Shown one piece after another: positions 1-11,144 of a stretch of DNA of 64,000 bases. Origin of the DNA: Chrysogorgia sp. JL179-B06. Taxonomy: Eukaryota; Cnidaria; Anthozoa; Scleralcyonacea; Chrysogorgiidae. Every line of letters starts with the position of its first letter. Positions within the stretch are counted from its first letter, which is position 1. The DNA lies in contig JAYKKM010000259.1 of assembly GCA_035772405.1 (NCBI GenBank), positions 496,001 through 560,000 on the forward strand. The letters run 5' to 3'. The notes beneath the pieces are model-generated. The model made no database searches. It was not told the origin of the DNA and saw nothing but the letters and a program-made list of their open reading frames with translations. The translations under genes were made by a program, and so were the position numbers.

Positions 1-2
1 TT

Positions 3-860
3 GAAGTTGACACTCTCAATCCTGACAAATTGCAGCAAACGGCATGGTTTTTCATCACCTTGTTCCTGGGCAAGAGAGGGAGAGAAAACCAACATACCAT
101 GCAGAAAAATATGCTTGTCCAGAGGAAAACGCCTACTGGCGAGGCGTACTTCGAAGTGAGCAGGGAGAGAGGGGCAAATTTGCCAACAAAAAACCACCAG
201 GGAGGCCTCGACGACAAAGAAGATTTGTCCGACAGTAAAATTTTCGAAAAACTTGGCTCCAAACGCTGTCCATTCCAAATCGTTAATAAATATCTTTCTC
301 ATCTGAATCCTGATTCTAGCAATCTTTTCCAAAAGCCCAGAAATCCATGCAAATCATTCAATCCTGCTAAAGATTCAGTTTGGTATTGCTCCATTCCTGT
401 CGGCCACAACACAATGGGAAACATGTTGCGTGGCATGACCTCAAGAGCTGGAATTAATCCATATTTAACAAATCACTCGATCAGAGCCACCACAGTGACC
501 GTTTTATCTGCTTCAAACTTCGAGAGTCGACATATAAAGGCGATCACCGGTCATCAAAGCAAAGCCAGCATCGAGAGTTACAGCGACACGCCGACATTTC
601 AGCAGTTCAAAGCGATGTCGAACGAAATTTCCAACTTTCTTGGCGCGGACAGCCCTATCGAAGATCAAAGTGTGCCAAAAACGACAGCTGTTTCATCTTT
701 CAGTGCTGGTCTTTCAAATCCAACCACATCAAATGCTTCCACAGCTATAAATGTCTTCGGGATTCACGATAGCCAAAATCTCGTTCATGGCTTCGTTTCT
801 GGTGGTACATTTCATAACTGCAATTTCAACTTCAATGTAAAACTTCAACACGAGCTTTAA
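3..860 (+). CDS. Crypton-like tyrosine recombinase (DUF3504-type), 3' part
   Basis: The reading frame is open from the window edge to a TAA at 858-860, so this is the C-terminal part of a longer protein and its start lies outside. It shows the tyrosine-recombinase signature: a GKRGREN block near the N-terminal end of the visible part, the HSIRAT box (H-x-x-R), ITGHQS (the second His) and SIESYSD with the candidate nucleophilic Tyr. This spacing is that of the eukaryotic Crypton recombinases and of host proteins derived from them (ZMYM/KCTD1/QRICH1 group). About 90 low-complexity Ser/Thr/Asn-rich residues follow the catalytic Tyr. Such enzymes cut and rejoin DNA through a Tyr-DNA intermediate. 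No frame break is seen. Whether it is a mobile Crypton copy or a domesticated gene cannot be decided without the 5' part and the element ends. Confidence 0.8.
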   Translation, partial: EVDTLNPDKLQQTAWFFITLFLGKRGRENQHTMQKNMLVQRKTPTGEAYFEVSRERGANLPTKNHQGGLDDKEDLSDSKIFEKLGSKRCPFQIVNKYLSHLNPDSSNLFQKPRNPCKSFNPAKDSVWYCSIPVGHNTMGNMLRGMTSRAGINPYLTNHSIRATTVTVLSASNFESRHIKAITGHQSKASIESYSDTPTFQQFKAMSNEISNFLGADSPIEDQSVPKTTAVSSFSAGLSNPTTSNASTAINVFGIHDSQNLVHGFVSGGTFHNCNFNFNVKLQHEL

Positions 861-1071
861 GACTTGCGAAGATGTACTTCCAGCGATCGAAAAAGAAACC
901 CAAATTTTCGTTGCCTTTCATCGGACACGATTCGTATGAATGTTTGATCAAACGACCTCGTTACGATTTTATCAGTTTATCACATGATGTTGTCATGTGA
1001 CGTTTCTCGCGCGTTCTCGCACGCGAAATATTAAAGTGTAAATCGAGTTTTTTGCTCATTTTTTGTCACAA

Positions 1072-1077
1072 CAATAA
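1072..1077 (+). terminator. Candidate poly(A) signal of the recombinase gene
   Basis: AATAAA followed by an A-rich run, about 212 bases after the recombinase stop codon and on the same strand. Position and form fit a 3' end signal; no transcript evidence is available. Confidence 0.45.
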
Positions 1078-1124
1078 AAAAAAGTTTTCGAGTTTCCTAT
1101 TCACCTCCCAGGTATATGCTAAAA

Positions 1125-1228
1125 CAATTATTCACCTCAGTGTCGGTGAATAGTGTGGATATTTACCTCGCCGCTTCGCGGCTCGGTAAATATCCAACTC
1201 TATTCACCGACACTGAGGTGAATAATTG
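1125..1228. repeat. Foldback (MITE-like) element
   Basis: An almost perfect inverted repeat of about 104 bases. The left arm starts CAATTATTCACCTCAG, the right arm ends CTGAGGTGAATAATTG, and the centre GCCGCTTCGCGGC is itself palindromic. The arms would form a hairpin of nearly 50 bp with few mismatches. It has no coding capacity. A partial echo of the arm (ATTCACCTCCCAGG) lies just upstream at about 1100. Its form suggests a non-autonomous foldback element. Confidence 0.75.
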
Positions 1229-1254
1229 CTATATATATATATATATATATATAT
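1229..1254. repeat. (TA)n microsatellite
   Basis: An uninterrupted AT dinucleotide run immediately after the foldback element. Confidence 0.9.
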
Positions 1255-1499
1255 GATCAACCGTCCTCATGATGCGTGCCATTGGAAAATTTGACCCTGG
1301 TAACTAGATATAGTTTTTCATGCGCAGCAATAGAAAATTTGGCCTGGGAAAGTAGTCTGCAACAGAAACTGATTGGTCATCTGCATAGTGAATTAATATT
1401 TAAACTGCAACCGTCATATGATTGCGAATGCAAATATTGAAACGGTATTCAAAGTTTTTTTTCAGAGACATTTTTTGAAAAAAGTGAGTTTAAAAACAA

Positions 1500-1857
1500 A
1501 TGGATAAACAACAAGCTATGGATAAACAACAAGCGATACAAAGCAAGAGAAGCGGAAGAGAAAGACGGCGAGAGCAAAGTCGAGTTGAAACCGAGAAGGA
1601 GAAGCTCAGGTGAGTTAATGCCTGGGTCAAACTTTTTCTCGAACCAGTAATTCAATTCAACAATTGCGCGGCCGGCCGCCGTATTTGGCGCTTTGTGACA
1701 TTTGTTGCGATTACAAAATGGAGTTACCAAGGAGCGATAGATGGAGCAGGAAGCTGTTTATTTGCTTGGAGGTGATCGTGGTTTGTTAACGTCATGCTTT
1801 ACTGTACAGTAAATTTGAAAACGACGAATTATTTGAAGGAAGTCGTCAATGGTCAAG
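1500..1857 (+). CDS. Candidate two-exon 5' gene fragment, unknown
   Basis: An ATG at 1500 opens a basic, Gln/Arg/Glu-rich coding stretch with a duplicated MDKQQA start. It runs to a good donor (CTCAG then GTGAGT at 1610). An acceptor (TGTACAG) at 1809 and a second donor (CAAG then GTACGC at 1858) define a 48-base exon, and the joined frame stays open across the junction (36 codons plus 2 bases, then 1 base plus 15 codons). No downstream exon could be placed with confidence because the tandem array follows. A possible acceptor at 4,896 leads into sequence that is antisense to the kinase gene and is probably chance. I do not recognise the protein; it may be spurious. Confidence 0.25.
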
Positions 1858-2340
1858 GTACGCAATATTTATCTGGTTGTTAGTATATATTTCTTTGTTG
1901 ATTTCTTTCTGAAGGCCGAGTGTTTGTAGTTATTGAATTTAATGTTATATCGTTATAGTGTATATTTTGTTTCGATAATATAAAAACAATAACCAGAGCA
2001 GTGAAGACAAACGCTTGTCTTCACGCAGCATTTCAAACGTTTATTCATAAAATTACATATTAAGTTATAACTAAACTTTGTACATTTTATTGAATACTGT
2101 CAGTAGATATTTGTTGTTTACTCAAGCCTATTTACATATAAACCCTAGTGCTTATTCTTAAACACTAAATACAGTCTACCTGCGCCATTACACAATTAGT
2201 CTTTAAATCTATAGTACCTCCCTAAAGACATTTTTAAATCTTTTGACCACTTTTTCTCTGAATTGAAGCTCTTGCTATTGCTGTGCAATTAAGATTTTAA
2301 TTTTTACTTGAAATGGGTTAATCATATAATTACATATATA
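1858..2340. other. AT-rich intergenic stretch
   Basis: No open frame or RNA gene recognised. Around 2,220-2,300 there are degraded words similar to the tandem unit that follows (for example AAAGACATTTTTAAATCTT), suggesting decayed outer copies of the array. Confidence 0.5.
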
Positions 2341-4610
2341 ATTAGCTATGGCTAATTACACAGTAAAGTTTGAACTATATAGAACAGTAAAGCTTGAACT
2401 AGCTGCCGAAAGACTTGTAAATCTTGACAACCCGCTGCCCAAAGACGTGAACATCTTGACAACTTTGAAGTTCTAGCTATTGCTGTGCATTTATATATAA
2501 TTATAAGGTTTAATTGAGATGTGATTTTATCATTATAGTATTTATAACTACGACTTACTGTAATTACACAGTGAAGCTTATGAACTAGCTGCCGAAAGAC
2601 TTGTAAATCTTGACAACCCGCTGCCCAAAGACGTGAACATCTTGACAACTTTGAAGTTCTAGCTATTGCTGTGCATTAGGTTTAATTGAGGTGTGATTTT
2701 ATCATATATACAGTATTTATAACTATGACTTACTGTAATTGCACAGTGAAGCTTATGAACTAGCTGCCGAAAGACTTGTAAATCTTGACAACCCGCTGCC
2801 CAAAGACGTGAACATCTTGACAACTTTGAAGTTCTAGCTATTGCTGTGCATTAGGTTTAATTGAGGTGTGATTTTATCATATATACAGTATTTATAACTA
2901 TGACTTACTGTAATTACACAGTGAAGCTTGAACTAGCTGCCGAAAGACTTGTAAATCTTGACAACCCGCTGCCCAAAGACGTGAACATCTTGACAACTTT
3001 GAAGTTCTAGCTATTGCTGTGCATTAGGTTTAATTGAGGTGTGATGTTATCATATATACAGTATTTATAACTATGACTTACTGTAATTACACAGTGAAGC
3101 TTATGAACTAGCTGCCGAAAGACTTGTAAATCTTGACAACCCGCTGCCCAAAGACGTGAACATCTTGACAACTTTGAAGTTCTAGCTATTGCTGTGCATT
3201 AGGTTTAATTGAGGTGTGATTTTATCATATATACAGTATTTATAACTATGACTTACTGTAATTACACAGTGAAGCTTATGAACTAGCTGCCAAAAGACTT
3301 GTAAATCTTGACAACCCGCTGCCCAAAGACGTGAATATCTTGACAACTTTGAAGTTCTAGCTATTGCTGTGCATTAGGTTTTATTGAGGTGTGATTTTAT
3401 CATATATACAGTATTTATAACTATGACTTACTGTAATTACACAGTGAAGCTTGAACTAGCTGCCGAAAGACTTGTAAATCTTGACAACCCGCTGCCCAAA
3501 GACGTGAACATCTTGACAACTTTGAAGTTCTAGCTATTGCTGTGCATTAGGTTTAATTGAGGTGTGATGTTATCATATATACAGTATTTATAACTATGAC
3601 TTACTGTAATTACACAGTGAAGCTTATGAACTAGCTGCCGAAAGACTTGTAAATCTTGACAACCCGCTGCCCAAAGACGTGAACATCTTGACAACTTTGA
3701 AGTTCTAGCTATTGCTGTGCATTAGGTTTAATTGAGGTATGATTTTATCATATATACAGTATTTATAACTATGACTTACTGTAATTACACAGTGAAGCTT
3801 ATGAACTAGCTGCCGAAAGACTTGTAAATCTTGACAACCCGCTGCCCAAAGACGTGAACATCTTGACAACTTTGAAGTTCTAGCTATTGCTGTGCATTAG
3901 GTTTAATTGAGGTGTGATTTTATCATATATACAGCATTTATAACTATGACTTACTGTAATTACACAGTGAAGCTTGAACTAGCTGCCGAAAGACTTGTAA
4001 ATCTTGACAACCCGCTGCCCAAAGACGTGAACATCTTGACAACTTTGAAGTTCTAGCTATTGCTGTGCATTAGGTTTAATTGAGGTGTGATGTTATCATA
4101 TATACAGTATTTATAACTATGACTTACTGTCATTACACAGTGAAGCTTATGAACTAGCTGCCGAAAGACTTGTAAATCTTGACAACCCGCTGCCCAAAGA
4201 CGAGAACATCTTGACAACTTTGAAGTTCTAGCTATTGCTGTGCATTAGGTTTAATTGAGGTGTGATTTTATCATATATACAGTATTTATAACTATGACTT
4301 ACTGTAATTACACAGTGAAGCTTATGAACTAGCTGCCGAAAGACTTGTAAATCTTGACAACCCGCTGCCCAAAGACGAGAACATCTTGACAACTTTGAAG
4401 TTCTAGCTATTGCTGTGCATTTATAGGTTTAATTTTTAATTGAATGTGGTTTTATCATATTTATATAATACAGTATTTATAACTATAGTATGGCTTATTG
4501 TAATTACACAGTAAAGCTTGAACTAGATGCCAAAAGACTTCAGTAAATCTTGACAACCCGCTGCCCAAAGACGTGTTGACATCTTGACAACTTGGACGTT
4601 CTTACTACAA
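2341..4610. repeat. ~174-bp tandem array, 13 copies, trimeric higher-order repeat
   Basis: The landmark AGCTGCCGAAAGAC recurs at 2401, 2587, 2762, 2935, 3110, 3285, 3458, 3633, 3808, 3981, 4156, 4331 and, diverged, at 4525. Internal spacings are 175, 173, 175, 175, 173, 175, 175, 173, 175, 175. Every third unit lacks the AT in AAGCTTATGAACT and carries GATGTTATC instead of GATTTTATC, so the array is built of 523-bp trimers (2935, 3458, 3981). Each monomer also contains two related half-units ending ATCTTGACAAC. The outer copies (spacing 186 and 194) are diverged, as expected of array edges. A degraded copy lies at about 4,790-4,850. Not coding. Confidence 0.95.
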
Positions 4611-4893
4611 CTGTTAATTCTTAGGATATGTTTTCTTACTATAATAAGTGTTTTATTGCTTTAATTGCTTTTATAATGATAGAGTAGGCTTTATTTCTGC
4701 TATGGAGTATGGATTACTGTATTATTTTAATAAATACAATAATTTTACTTAAAGAGGCAGACTGATCTGTTAGTACTGGTATTGTTAGATATTCGATAGA
4801 CAAAAACACATTGAGATCTTGACAAAACACTTGCCAAAGACATTATATTATTACTTTGATACCTAGATGTTGTTTTTTATGCATTTTCTTTTC

Positions 4894-5684
4894 CTAGGTT
4901 TTTGTCATATGTGGCTGGAAATCTGTCAGGAGCCGTATTAAACTCGGCCTTTTGTGTGCTAGTGGATGGACAGACATATTTCCAATGGTAAGAATAAGTT
5001 CATTTTTCACCTTCTCTCCAATGGTTATAAGAACTTTTCCCAGAGAGTATACATCACTTGCTATACTAGGGGCATTGCCCTTTAGCACTTCAGGTGCAAT
5101 ATGTGGGAAGATATCTGTGTATCTTTTTGCAGACAAATTTGTTATTTTTCTGACTTTACCAAAATCAATGAGATAGCCTTGTTTCTTGCAAACTAACACG
5201 TTATTTGATTTTAGGTCACAATGCAATATCCATGCTGGTGAATATGGTGCAGTGCATCTGTTATGTCATAGCATACACGGAACCAGTCACCTAAGGACAT
5301 GGTGGAAAATATTTGCTGAAATTTGCTATCAAAAAGAAGCTTATGGACAGTTAGGGATTCCATTTTATGTCCTAGAAACTCCATTATGATAGAAAATGGC
5401 TTTTTTTCAACCTGTATCCCAATCAGATGGGGGACACATCTATGAGAGAATAGCTGCATATAGTAAGCTTCCTGGTATATCTCTTGTAAGTTTTCTTCAT
5501 GCAGTTGTTTTTCAACCACCAGTATCGCAAGGCGTGAAAATTTCTTCAAAAGGCACTGACCATATGTACCAGCACCAATGACCCTGCCACCTTCTAATTC
5601 TTCCAGTTCTTCAGGCAATATTTTGGAAACTGGATACTCTTTCAATTTTTGTTGAACAACCAAATTTACTCCATGTTGTGTCAA
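4894..5684 (-). pseudogene. Protein-kinase domain gene, frameshifted in the catalytic loop
   Basis: Read on the minus strand, this is a complete kinase domain in two overlapping frames. The N-lobe (from 5684) has the Gly-rich loop GAGTYGQC, a VEKQL strand with the candidate ATP Lys, and a hinge near IIMEFLG. The C-lobe (to the stop at 4894) has HCDLKSNN, the DFG motif in LIDFGKV, APEVL, the DVYSLG helix F motif and the final Arg in HKRPS. One base appears to be lost at about 5,225, just before HCD, which breaks the frame. HCD replaces the usual HRD, so it belongs to a non-RD class. It resembles a multicopy cnidarian family of small TKL-like kinases known to me only as uncharacterised predictions. 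No acceptor was found immediately upstream of 5684. It could be a pseudogene or an assembly indel. Confidence 0.75.
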
Positions 5685-5687
5685 TGG

Positions 5688-5708
5688 GAAAATAATAATA
5701 ATAATATA
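5688..5708. repeat. (ATA)n microsatellite
   Basis: A short ATA/AAT trinucleotide run followed by CTTTATTTACGAGGGTAACA. A microsatellite next to such a fixed sequence is often the 3' tail of a retrotransposon; that reading is only suggestive. Confidence 0.5.
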
Positions 5709-5866
5709 ACTTTATTTACGAGGGTAACACATGACAGCAAAAATGCCGTTAAAACTTGTGGCCCTCCTTTCTTCTGAAAAGGTTGTAAAATTAATACTAA
5801 ATTAGAACCAATTATTTATTGTACATCTAAATTGTATTATTATACACTACACTGTTCAGTATACTG

Positions 5867-6028
5867 TATAGACCACTTTCATCATGTCGTGATTGTAGGG
5901 GTTCAGGATCCCTTTCAAGATTGGTAGTAGGAGTTGCTTCCCAACAAGGGCCGGCTATAGAAAGACTAACTTATATGGATATAAAAGAATATAATCAAAT
6001 TAATGACGGCACTTATGAAAGGTCTATA
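5867..6028. mobile_element. Candidate 162-bp MITE
   Basis: The ends are imperfect inverted repeats of roughly 30 bases: TATAGACCACTTTCATCATG at the left, and at the right a sequence whose complement reads TATAGACCTTTCATAAGTG. The element is non-coding, and TA dinucleotides flank both ends, as for Tc1/mariner-type MITEs. The assignment rests on the inverted ends alone. Confidence 0.45.
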
Positions 6029-6500
6029 TAGATTCTGACATTTTCAATATTAGCTACAAAATACATACCAAGGGAGGTTTGGGCTAATGGTGAAAAACTG
6101 TAAATATTAACCAGAATAAAATATTGATTGTAAATATTTTCTTCCCAAAGAATATTAAAATAATATGTTCTAATTTATTGGGAGTTGTATAAAAGTGTGT
6201 AATGTCTGTCCAAATTTTCTTTAGTTTAAAGTAGGATAATCTAAGCAATATATTAAGATACTTGTTCATATGCACTCATCAAAGCGCAAAACATTTTTAA
6301 TTTCGTTCACAGATAGTAGATACTTGGTGGCTGTGCGTTGTATTCTTCTCTTCCCTATGGCTATAGCCATCCAACCATGTCGTTGTTTCATTGCCATTGA
6401 CCAAATGTGCCTGTACCAACATTATGCACAAATGCCAAAGTGGTTAATTTGTTTAGCACAAGCGGCTTATGCTTTTAAAGGCTAGCATTTCTGTGCTTAC

Positions 6501-6719
6501 CTTTTCATTTCTTTGTTGGCCTCTCTTCCATAAGGTGTAGTACTTCGAAGCTAACTGCTTATAATCAGCCAACTTACTGCGCGTTGTGCCAACAGCAGAC
6601 TGCACCTGACGGCTTATCCTCTGCTCTCGCTTTACCACTCGCTCATCGCTTCGTTGCTGTCTTTTCTTCTTCTTTCTCGTGTTGCGCATATTCCGTTTTT
6701 CCTCTGAGGTACGAACCAT
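6501..6719 (-). CDS. Candidate first exon of the kinase gene (basic coiled-coil N-terminus)
   Basis: ATG at 6719 followed by 73 codons of very basic, helix-prone sequence (MVRTSEEKRN, KKKKRQQR, a tract near KYYTLWKRGQQRNEK), ending exactly at a strong donor (AAAAG then GTAAGC at 6500). It lies 0.8 kb upstream of the kinase domain on the same strand. Related kinases that I recall from cnidarian predictions have a similar basic coiled-coil N-terminus with an aromatic YW-x-x-W element. Joining to the kinase exon is inferred from strand, order and composition; the downstream acceptor was not identified. Confidence 0.4.
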
Positions 6720-7936
6720 TGCGGATTTGCGGGAAAGATCAAGTTTGCGCGCGCAAAAGCGCAGTTCTCATAGAAATAGCGTAAATACCATATTTGGATA
6801 CGTTGTCCATATATGTGCTCGCCAATTGTGGAGAGAGGTACTGGATCGAGCAACATTCAAAGTCGTTGTCAAGGTAACGTACAGCTTTAAAGTTTAAACT
6901 CAAGTACTCAACAGTATTAAGCAGATTTAAAAAAGAAACTATGAAACCTAACAATTGTAATAATAATATTGGAATGGTACCATTTACGCTGGAAGAGTAT
7001 AAGGTATGTATATACAGTACTGTAGTTCAAATGCTATTTTACAAACTTTCCAGTCTGGTACCAAACTTTCCAGTCTGGGACGTGTGCTATTTACAAAATA
7101 TAATATGGTCATAATTAATTTACGGTTCATTTTATTTAATCGCTGATTCTGAAAAGAGCCGTTTTGTTTTTAACACGAAACGGTTATAGTTCTTTATACT
7201 CCTCGAAATTTCTTCAAGATTGCTTTGGCATACTTGATTTGTTTTGCGAGTAACTTCGCGTTGTTGTCAGATGTCAATTCTGAATGTCCTGGTAGGCGAC
7301 AGTTTTCCATTACCAGAAATCTGGGACAAAATGGCGCCCACTTTCGATTTAATTAATTCTGGGGTTTAAAGATGGCGCCTAAAATTGTACTATGGTTACA
7401 TAGAGCGAATATACTAAAGTACGAATTGTGGCACTTATGCGGTTTGCTGACAAAGTGCCTCCCTCTTAATACAAAGACCAACGACTGGCGAATTGATTCC
7501 TACGTTGTATATTAAAATCGATTGAACCAATATTCCGCCCAATCTATTATTGTAGAGCATATTTTCTGCTTATTTGAGACATTATAAAATCCAATAATAC
7601 TGAATTATACCCTACCTGTAAACGTCGATTGCAAGATAAGTACTTGTGGAAATTTAGTTGCCGCTATCTTAAACGAATCGTTTTAGATTTAAGCTCCAAG
7701 TTCGGTATATCTCTGTATCTGCAGGTAACCCCACTTTCCGCCAAATGATGGTTAAAACACCCAACATTTTGTTGAAGTTATTCACTGATCTTGACACTTG
7801 TAAGTCCATTTGAAAGAGTAAAATATGGTTCAGCTGCTTGCTGTTCTACTTCTCCGTTTTGGGTCAGCCATGTTTATATTTAAACGATTGACTGCTTAGT
7901 TATTGTACAGCAGGCTCATCCCGCGCTTTTTTCAAA
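6720..7936. other. Intergenic; one weak exon candidate and a 20-bp duplication
   Basis: No supported gene. At 6941-7003 (plus strand) an ATG opens 21 codons that end exactly at a consensus donor (TATAAG then GTATGT), which could be a 5' exon of the transposase-like gene at 7,937; no acceptor was verified. CAAACTTTCCAGTCTGG is directly repeated at 7042-7058 and 7062-7078. Confidence 0.35.
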
Positions 7937-10500
7937 ATGTCTACCTTTATGAGCGAATATACGACGAAGAAATTTGCATATAATGTGAATGTCATTAACC
8001 CTCCTCTGACGTATATCAAGAAGGAAAATGTTGATAGATTTGCCATTGCCCTGGCTATTGAGATTCCTTTCCCTCTTTTGCAATTGTGGTATGGAATAGT
8101 TGGCAGAGAAAACGAGGAAGGTAATACCCTAGATTATATTGATCTACTAAATGGCTGCATACCAAATAGATGGTTCCAAGTAAGCAGAGCCACAGGATTT
8201 AGAATACAGGGCAGATTACGAAGGGAGGCTTGTTCTTTGGTTAATAAAATTAAGAATGCTCCTGGTGGTCGAAAGATAAAAGAGCTGAACTGCAAAACAT
8301 TCACGCTAAGCATATTGGTAAATGAGCTGGTTAATACCAGTAGCGTTAAAGAAATTGAAGCTGATTTAAAGAAATCCCAAGAGGAAGCCAGAAATGTTGT
8401 GCAAGAGTGGAGACAAAAATATATCAACTTGGAAAGTGAGAAGGACAGCCTATTGGAGGAGGTCAACCAAGAATTGATGCAAAGAAATGCAGAAATTGAT
8501 AGTTTGAATGAAGATGTGGCTTATTATGTTGAAAAAGATGCAGAAATGGAACAAGTGGTATTGGATAATCATATTGAAAAAACTGTTAGGCCATTGAGCC
8601 GAATTGGAGGGAGACAAAGGTTGCGAAGGCTTAAAAAGATCAAAGATAAAGTGGGTGTTGCATTGTGGTTTCTTGATTCACTTGGACTTAAATTGTCTTG
8701 CTTAAAAGCCAAAGAAGCTGGCACAGGAAAAGATATTTCATTTGATTATGTTGAAAATGACGAAGCAGCTCTACGTGACTATGATAAGGAAAGCATTTAA
8801 CAAATTTTATTTCTTCTCGACAAATTTTGCACAAGCGATGAAATGTACCATGAACTTGCAATATCCTATGATGACCTGCCAAGATCTTACCTTATAAAAC
8901 AAAAAAGAACTGATCTAAACAAATTAACTAATGTTGAAAGGATTCCTGGAAGATATCCGGGGGCACAGATTCCCTTTGTGGAAACTTTGGTGAAGCATGT
9001 TAGTGAGCTTCTGCAGTCTCATCCAAATTATGGGATTAATGAACCTATTAAGGTCAAGATTAGTTGCGATGGGGCAAAAATGTCAAGATCTACCAACTTT
9101 GTTATTCTGTCATTTGCTCTGTTACAAACTGGAATTTGTGTGATGTCATCAAAAGGCAATAGGACAATTACAATTGTGAATGGTCCTGAGAAGTATGACA
9201 CTTTGAAGTTTTCTTTGCAGCAGATAATCAGTGAAATAAACAATACGATAAATGATGGTAAAATAAATGTAGATGAAACAGATCGAAAAATTGAAATGTT
9301 TTTGGGAGGCGACTACAAATTTTTACTGATGTCAATGGGAATGAAAGGAGCATCGTCAGATTACGCCTGTTTGTGGTGTAAGGTGCACAAACTTCAACGA
9401 TGGGACACCAGCAAGGATATTGATTACTATAAATTCAGGAGTTATGCAGAGAACACTCGAAGACATTCAAATCTGTCAAAGTAAAGGTCAGTTTTCCTGT
9501 TGTACTCTTCCCCTTTTTAACATTCAACTGGATCATATCATCCCAGATGAACTTCACCTGATGCTACGAATTACCGATAGACTAACAGAGAACTTGATAT
9601 CAGAGGTTATGGACCGAGATGGTGATAACAATTTTCTAAAAAATAAAAACCAGCCACAAAGTGGTTACTTAGATGCATTAATAAAACTCATTAATGGCCT
9701 GGGGATACCCTTCTCAATGTGGGAAAAAGCCAATGCTGATGGCAAGGGAAGTGGCATATACGACTGGACCAGTTTGGTGGGATCCGACAAGAAGAAGCTA
9801 CTCAAGCTACTCCCTGCACAACTTGAAGGCAATGATATTTTGTTTCCCGAGTCAAAGACTGTGGTTGTGAAACTATGGAGGGATTTTGCAGCTCTATATG
9901 GATTGATCAATTCATCAATTCAAGAAACTGAAAACCTTTTCCAAGATGTATCCACCAAAACAAAGGAGTTTGTGGAATTATTTTTGCTCCCTTGGATCAA
10001 CCCGATTTGGATACACAAAGGCACGAGTGACCCCATACATGCATGCTTTGGTCTACCATGTTCCAATATTTTTGAGAGATTACAATTCATTGAAACAATT
10101 TACTGGCCAAGGTGTAGAAAAAAACAACGATGATGCAAAGCGTATATTTTATCAGAAATCAAACAAGTGGGATGCTGCCAGGGATGTTTTGTTACACGAG
10201 CACCGGCAAATAGCTTTGAAGCACTGTGAAAGAAGAAAACGAAATTACGACAAACAGAACAATGACTACTGGGGTAGTGGAATTGTGGAATCAAGGAAAA
10301 AAAGAATACATTCAAAGAAAGGTAATACCAGCCAACCACAAGCAGATCAATTGGTTCCAGAGCTGGTAACTATTAATTATGATAATATGACTGTGAATCA
10401 ACTAAGAGATGAAATCAAAAGGAAAAGGTTAGTTGTGAAAGGCCTGGCAAAGATGAAAAAGGTTCAACTGATCATCCTCCTAAAATCTTCATGTGAATAA
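7937..10500 (+). pseudogene. Transposase-like protein of an uncharacterised cnidarian family, decayed
   Basis: One ~850-residue protein can be followed across three breaks: an in-frame TAA at 8798-8800, a frameshift near 9,475 and another near 9,985. In order it has a coiled coil (about residues 115-205), an RNase H-like segment with SCDGAKMSRS, FLGGDYKFLL and a CLWCKVHK metal-binding Cys pair, IPDELHLMLRITDRL, then FTGQGVEKNNDDAKR. It ends with a SAP-like DNA-binding helix pair (MTVNQLRDEIKRKR). The Asp in CDGAK, the Asp in GGDYK and the Glu in GVEKNND are candidate DDE catalytic residues; this is inference. I recall closely similar multicopy predictions from corals, Hydra, sponges and Rhizophagus fungi, without an assigned function. 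The ATG at 7937 is preceded by CAAA. The three lesions suggest a dead copy. Confidence 0.7.
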
Positions 10501-10812
10501 ATATTTACAAATGGTCAAAATACTTAAGGCCGTTAGGCTGATTTACATTCCAACTGAAATAGGCTGGTGTACTTTTGAAAAGTGTAACACTTCATTCGGG
10601 AAACAAAATTGTCGGATTACAAGAAATTAGCCAGGCATGCAGACTTGTAAATATATTAAATGAAGGAAAGTGTAGTAAAGGGCACAATGAAATATTAACA
10701 AAAACACTTTGTGCTTAATATACATATTTACATAATCACAATGTTAAGGGCTGCCACATAGGCAGTACGTATATCAATCGCACCATTACATCAATGTAAC
10801 CTCTCTCCATCT
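10501..10812. other. AT-rich flank of the transposase-like gene
   Basis: No coding or RNA feature recognised. Possible 3' flank of the decayed element; no terminal inverted repeat could be matched to the region upstream of 7,937. Confidence 0.3.
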
Positions 10813-10936
10813 GAGTCTCGGTGGCTCAATGGTTAGAGCGTCTCACAGCTGGCAATCAGAAGGTTACATACAGGTTCGATTCCTGTCCGGGACTCAGAAT
10901 CATTTTTCTGAGGATACGAGCTTGACGATCGCCCAT
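10813..10936 (+). mobile_element. tRNA-derived SINE
   Basis: Bases 10813-10896 fold as a tRNA-like head. The 7-bp acceptor stem (GAGTCTC with GGGACTC) allows G-T pairs. The D stem is GCTC/GAGC, the A box is TGGCTCAATGG, the T arm (ACAGG/CCTGT) is perfect and the B box is GGTTCGATTCC. The anticodon arm does not fold canonically and no clear anticodon can be read, so it is a Pol III promoter head, not a working tRNA. It is followed by a fixed tail, 10903-10936, ending GACGATCGCCCAT. The same 34-base tail recurs without the head at 11214-11247. Confidence 0.7.
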
Positions 10937-11144
10937 GTAATTGTATGAGCAATTTGTTATTGGTACATTATACAGTTGAACCTCCCTGAATGACCACCTC
11001 ACCAGTAATCCAAATTACATGCACATATCAAAGCCATCAAAGTGTGATATCTAATAAGCAACAACCTGTTAGCAATCAGATCTACTCAATATTTATGGTG
11101 GTGACTTTATCGAGATGTTCAATGGTATAATGCCATAACATATA

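Noticed and set aside
1449..1730. Minus-strand 93-codon frame
   Set aside because: Low-complexity, hydrophobic, no recognisable features, and antisense to a better-supported spliced candidate.
4897..4987. Plus-strand exon with good splice sites that could continue the 1,500-1,857 gene fragment
   Set aside because: It is antisense to conserved kinase residues (including the HKRPS motif), so the minus-strand reading is preferred.
10813..10896. Functional tRNA gene
   Set aside because: Acceptor, D and T arms are good but the anticodon arm does not fold and no anticodon can be read; the fixed tail marks it as a SINE.
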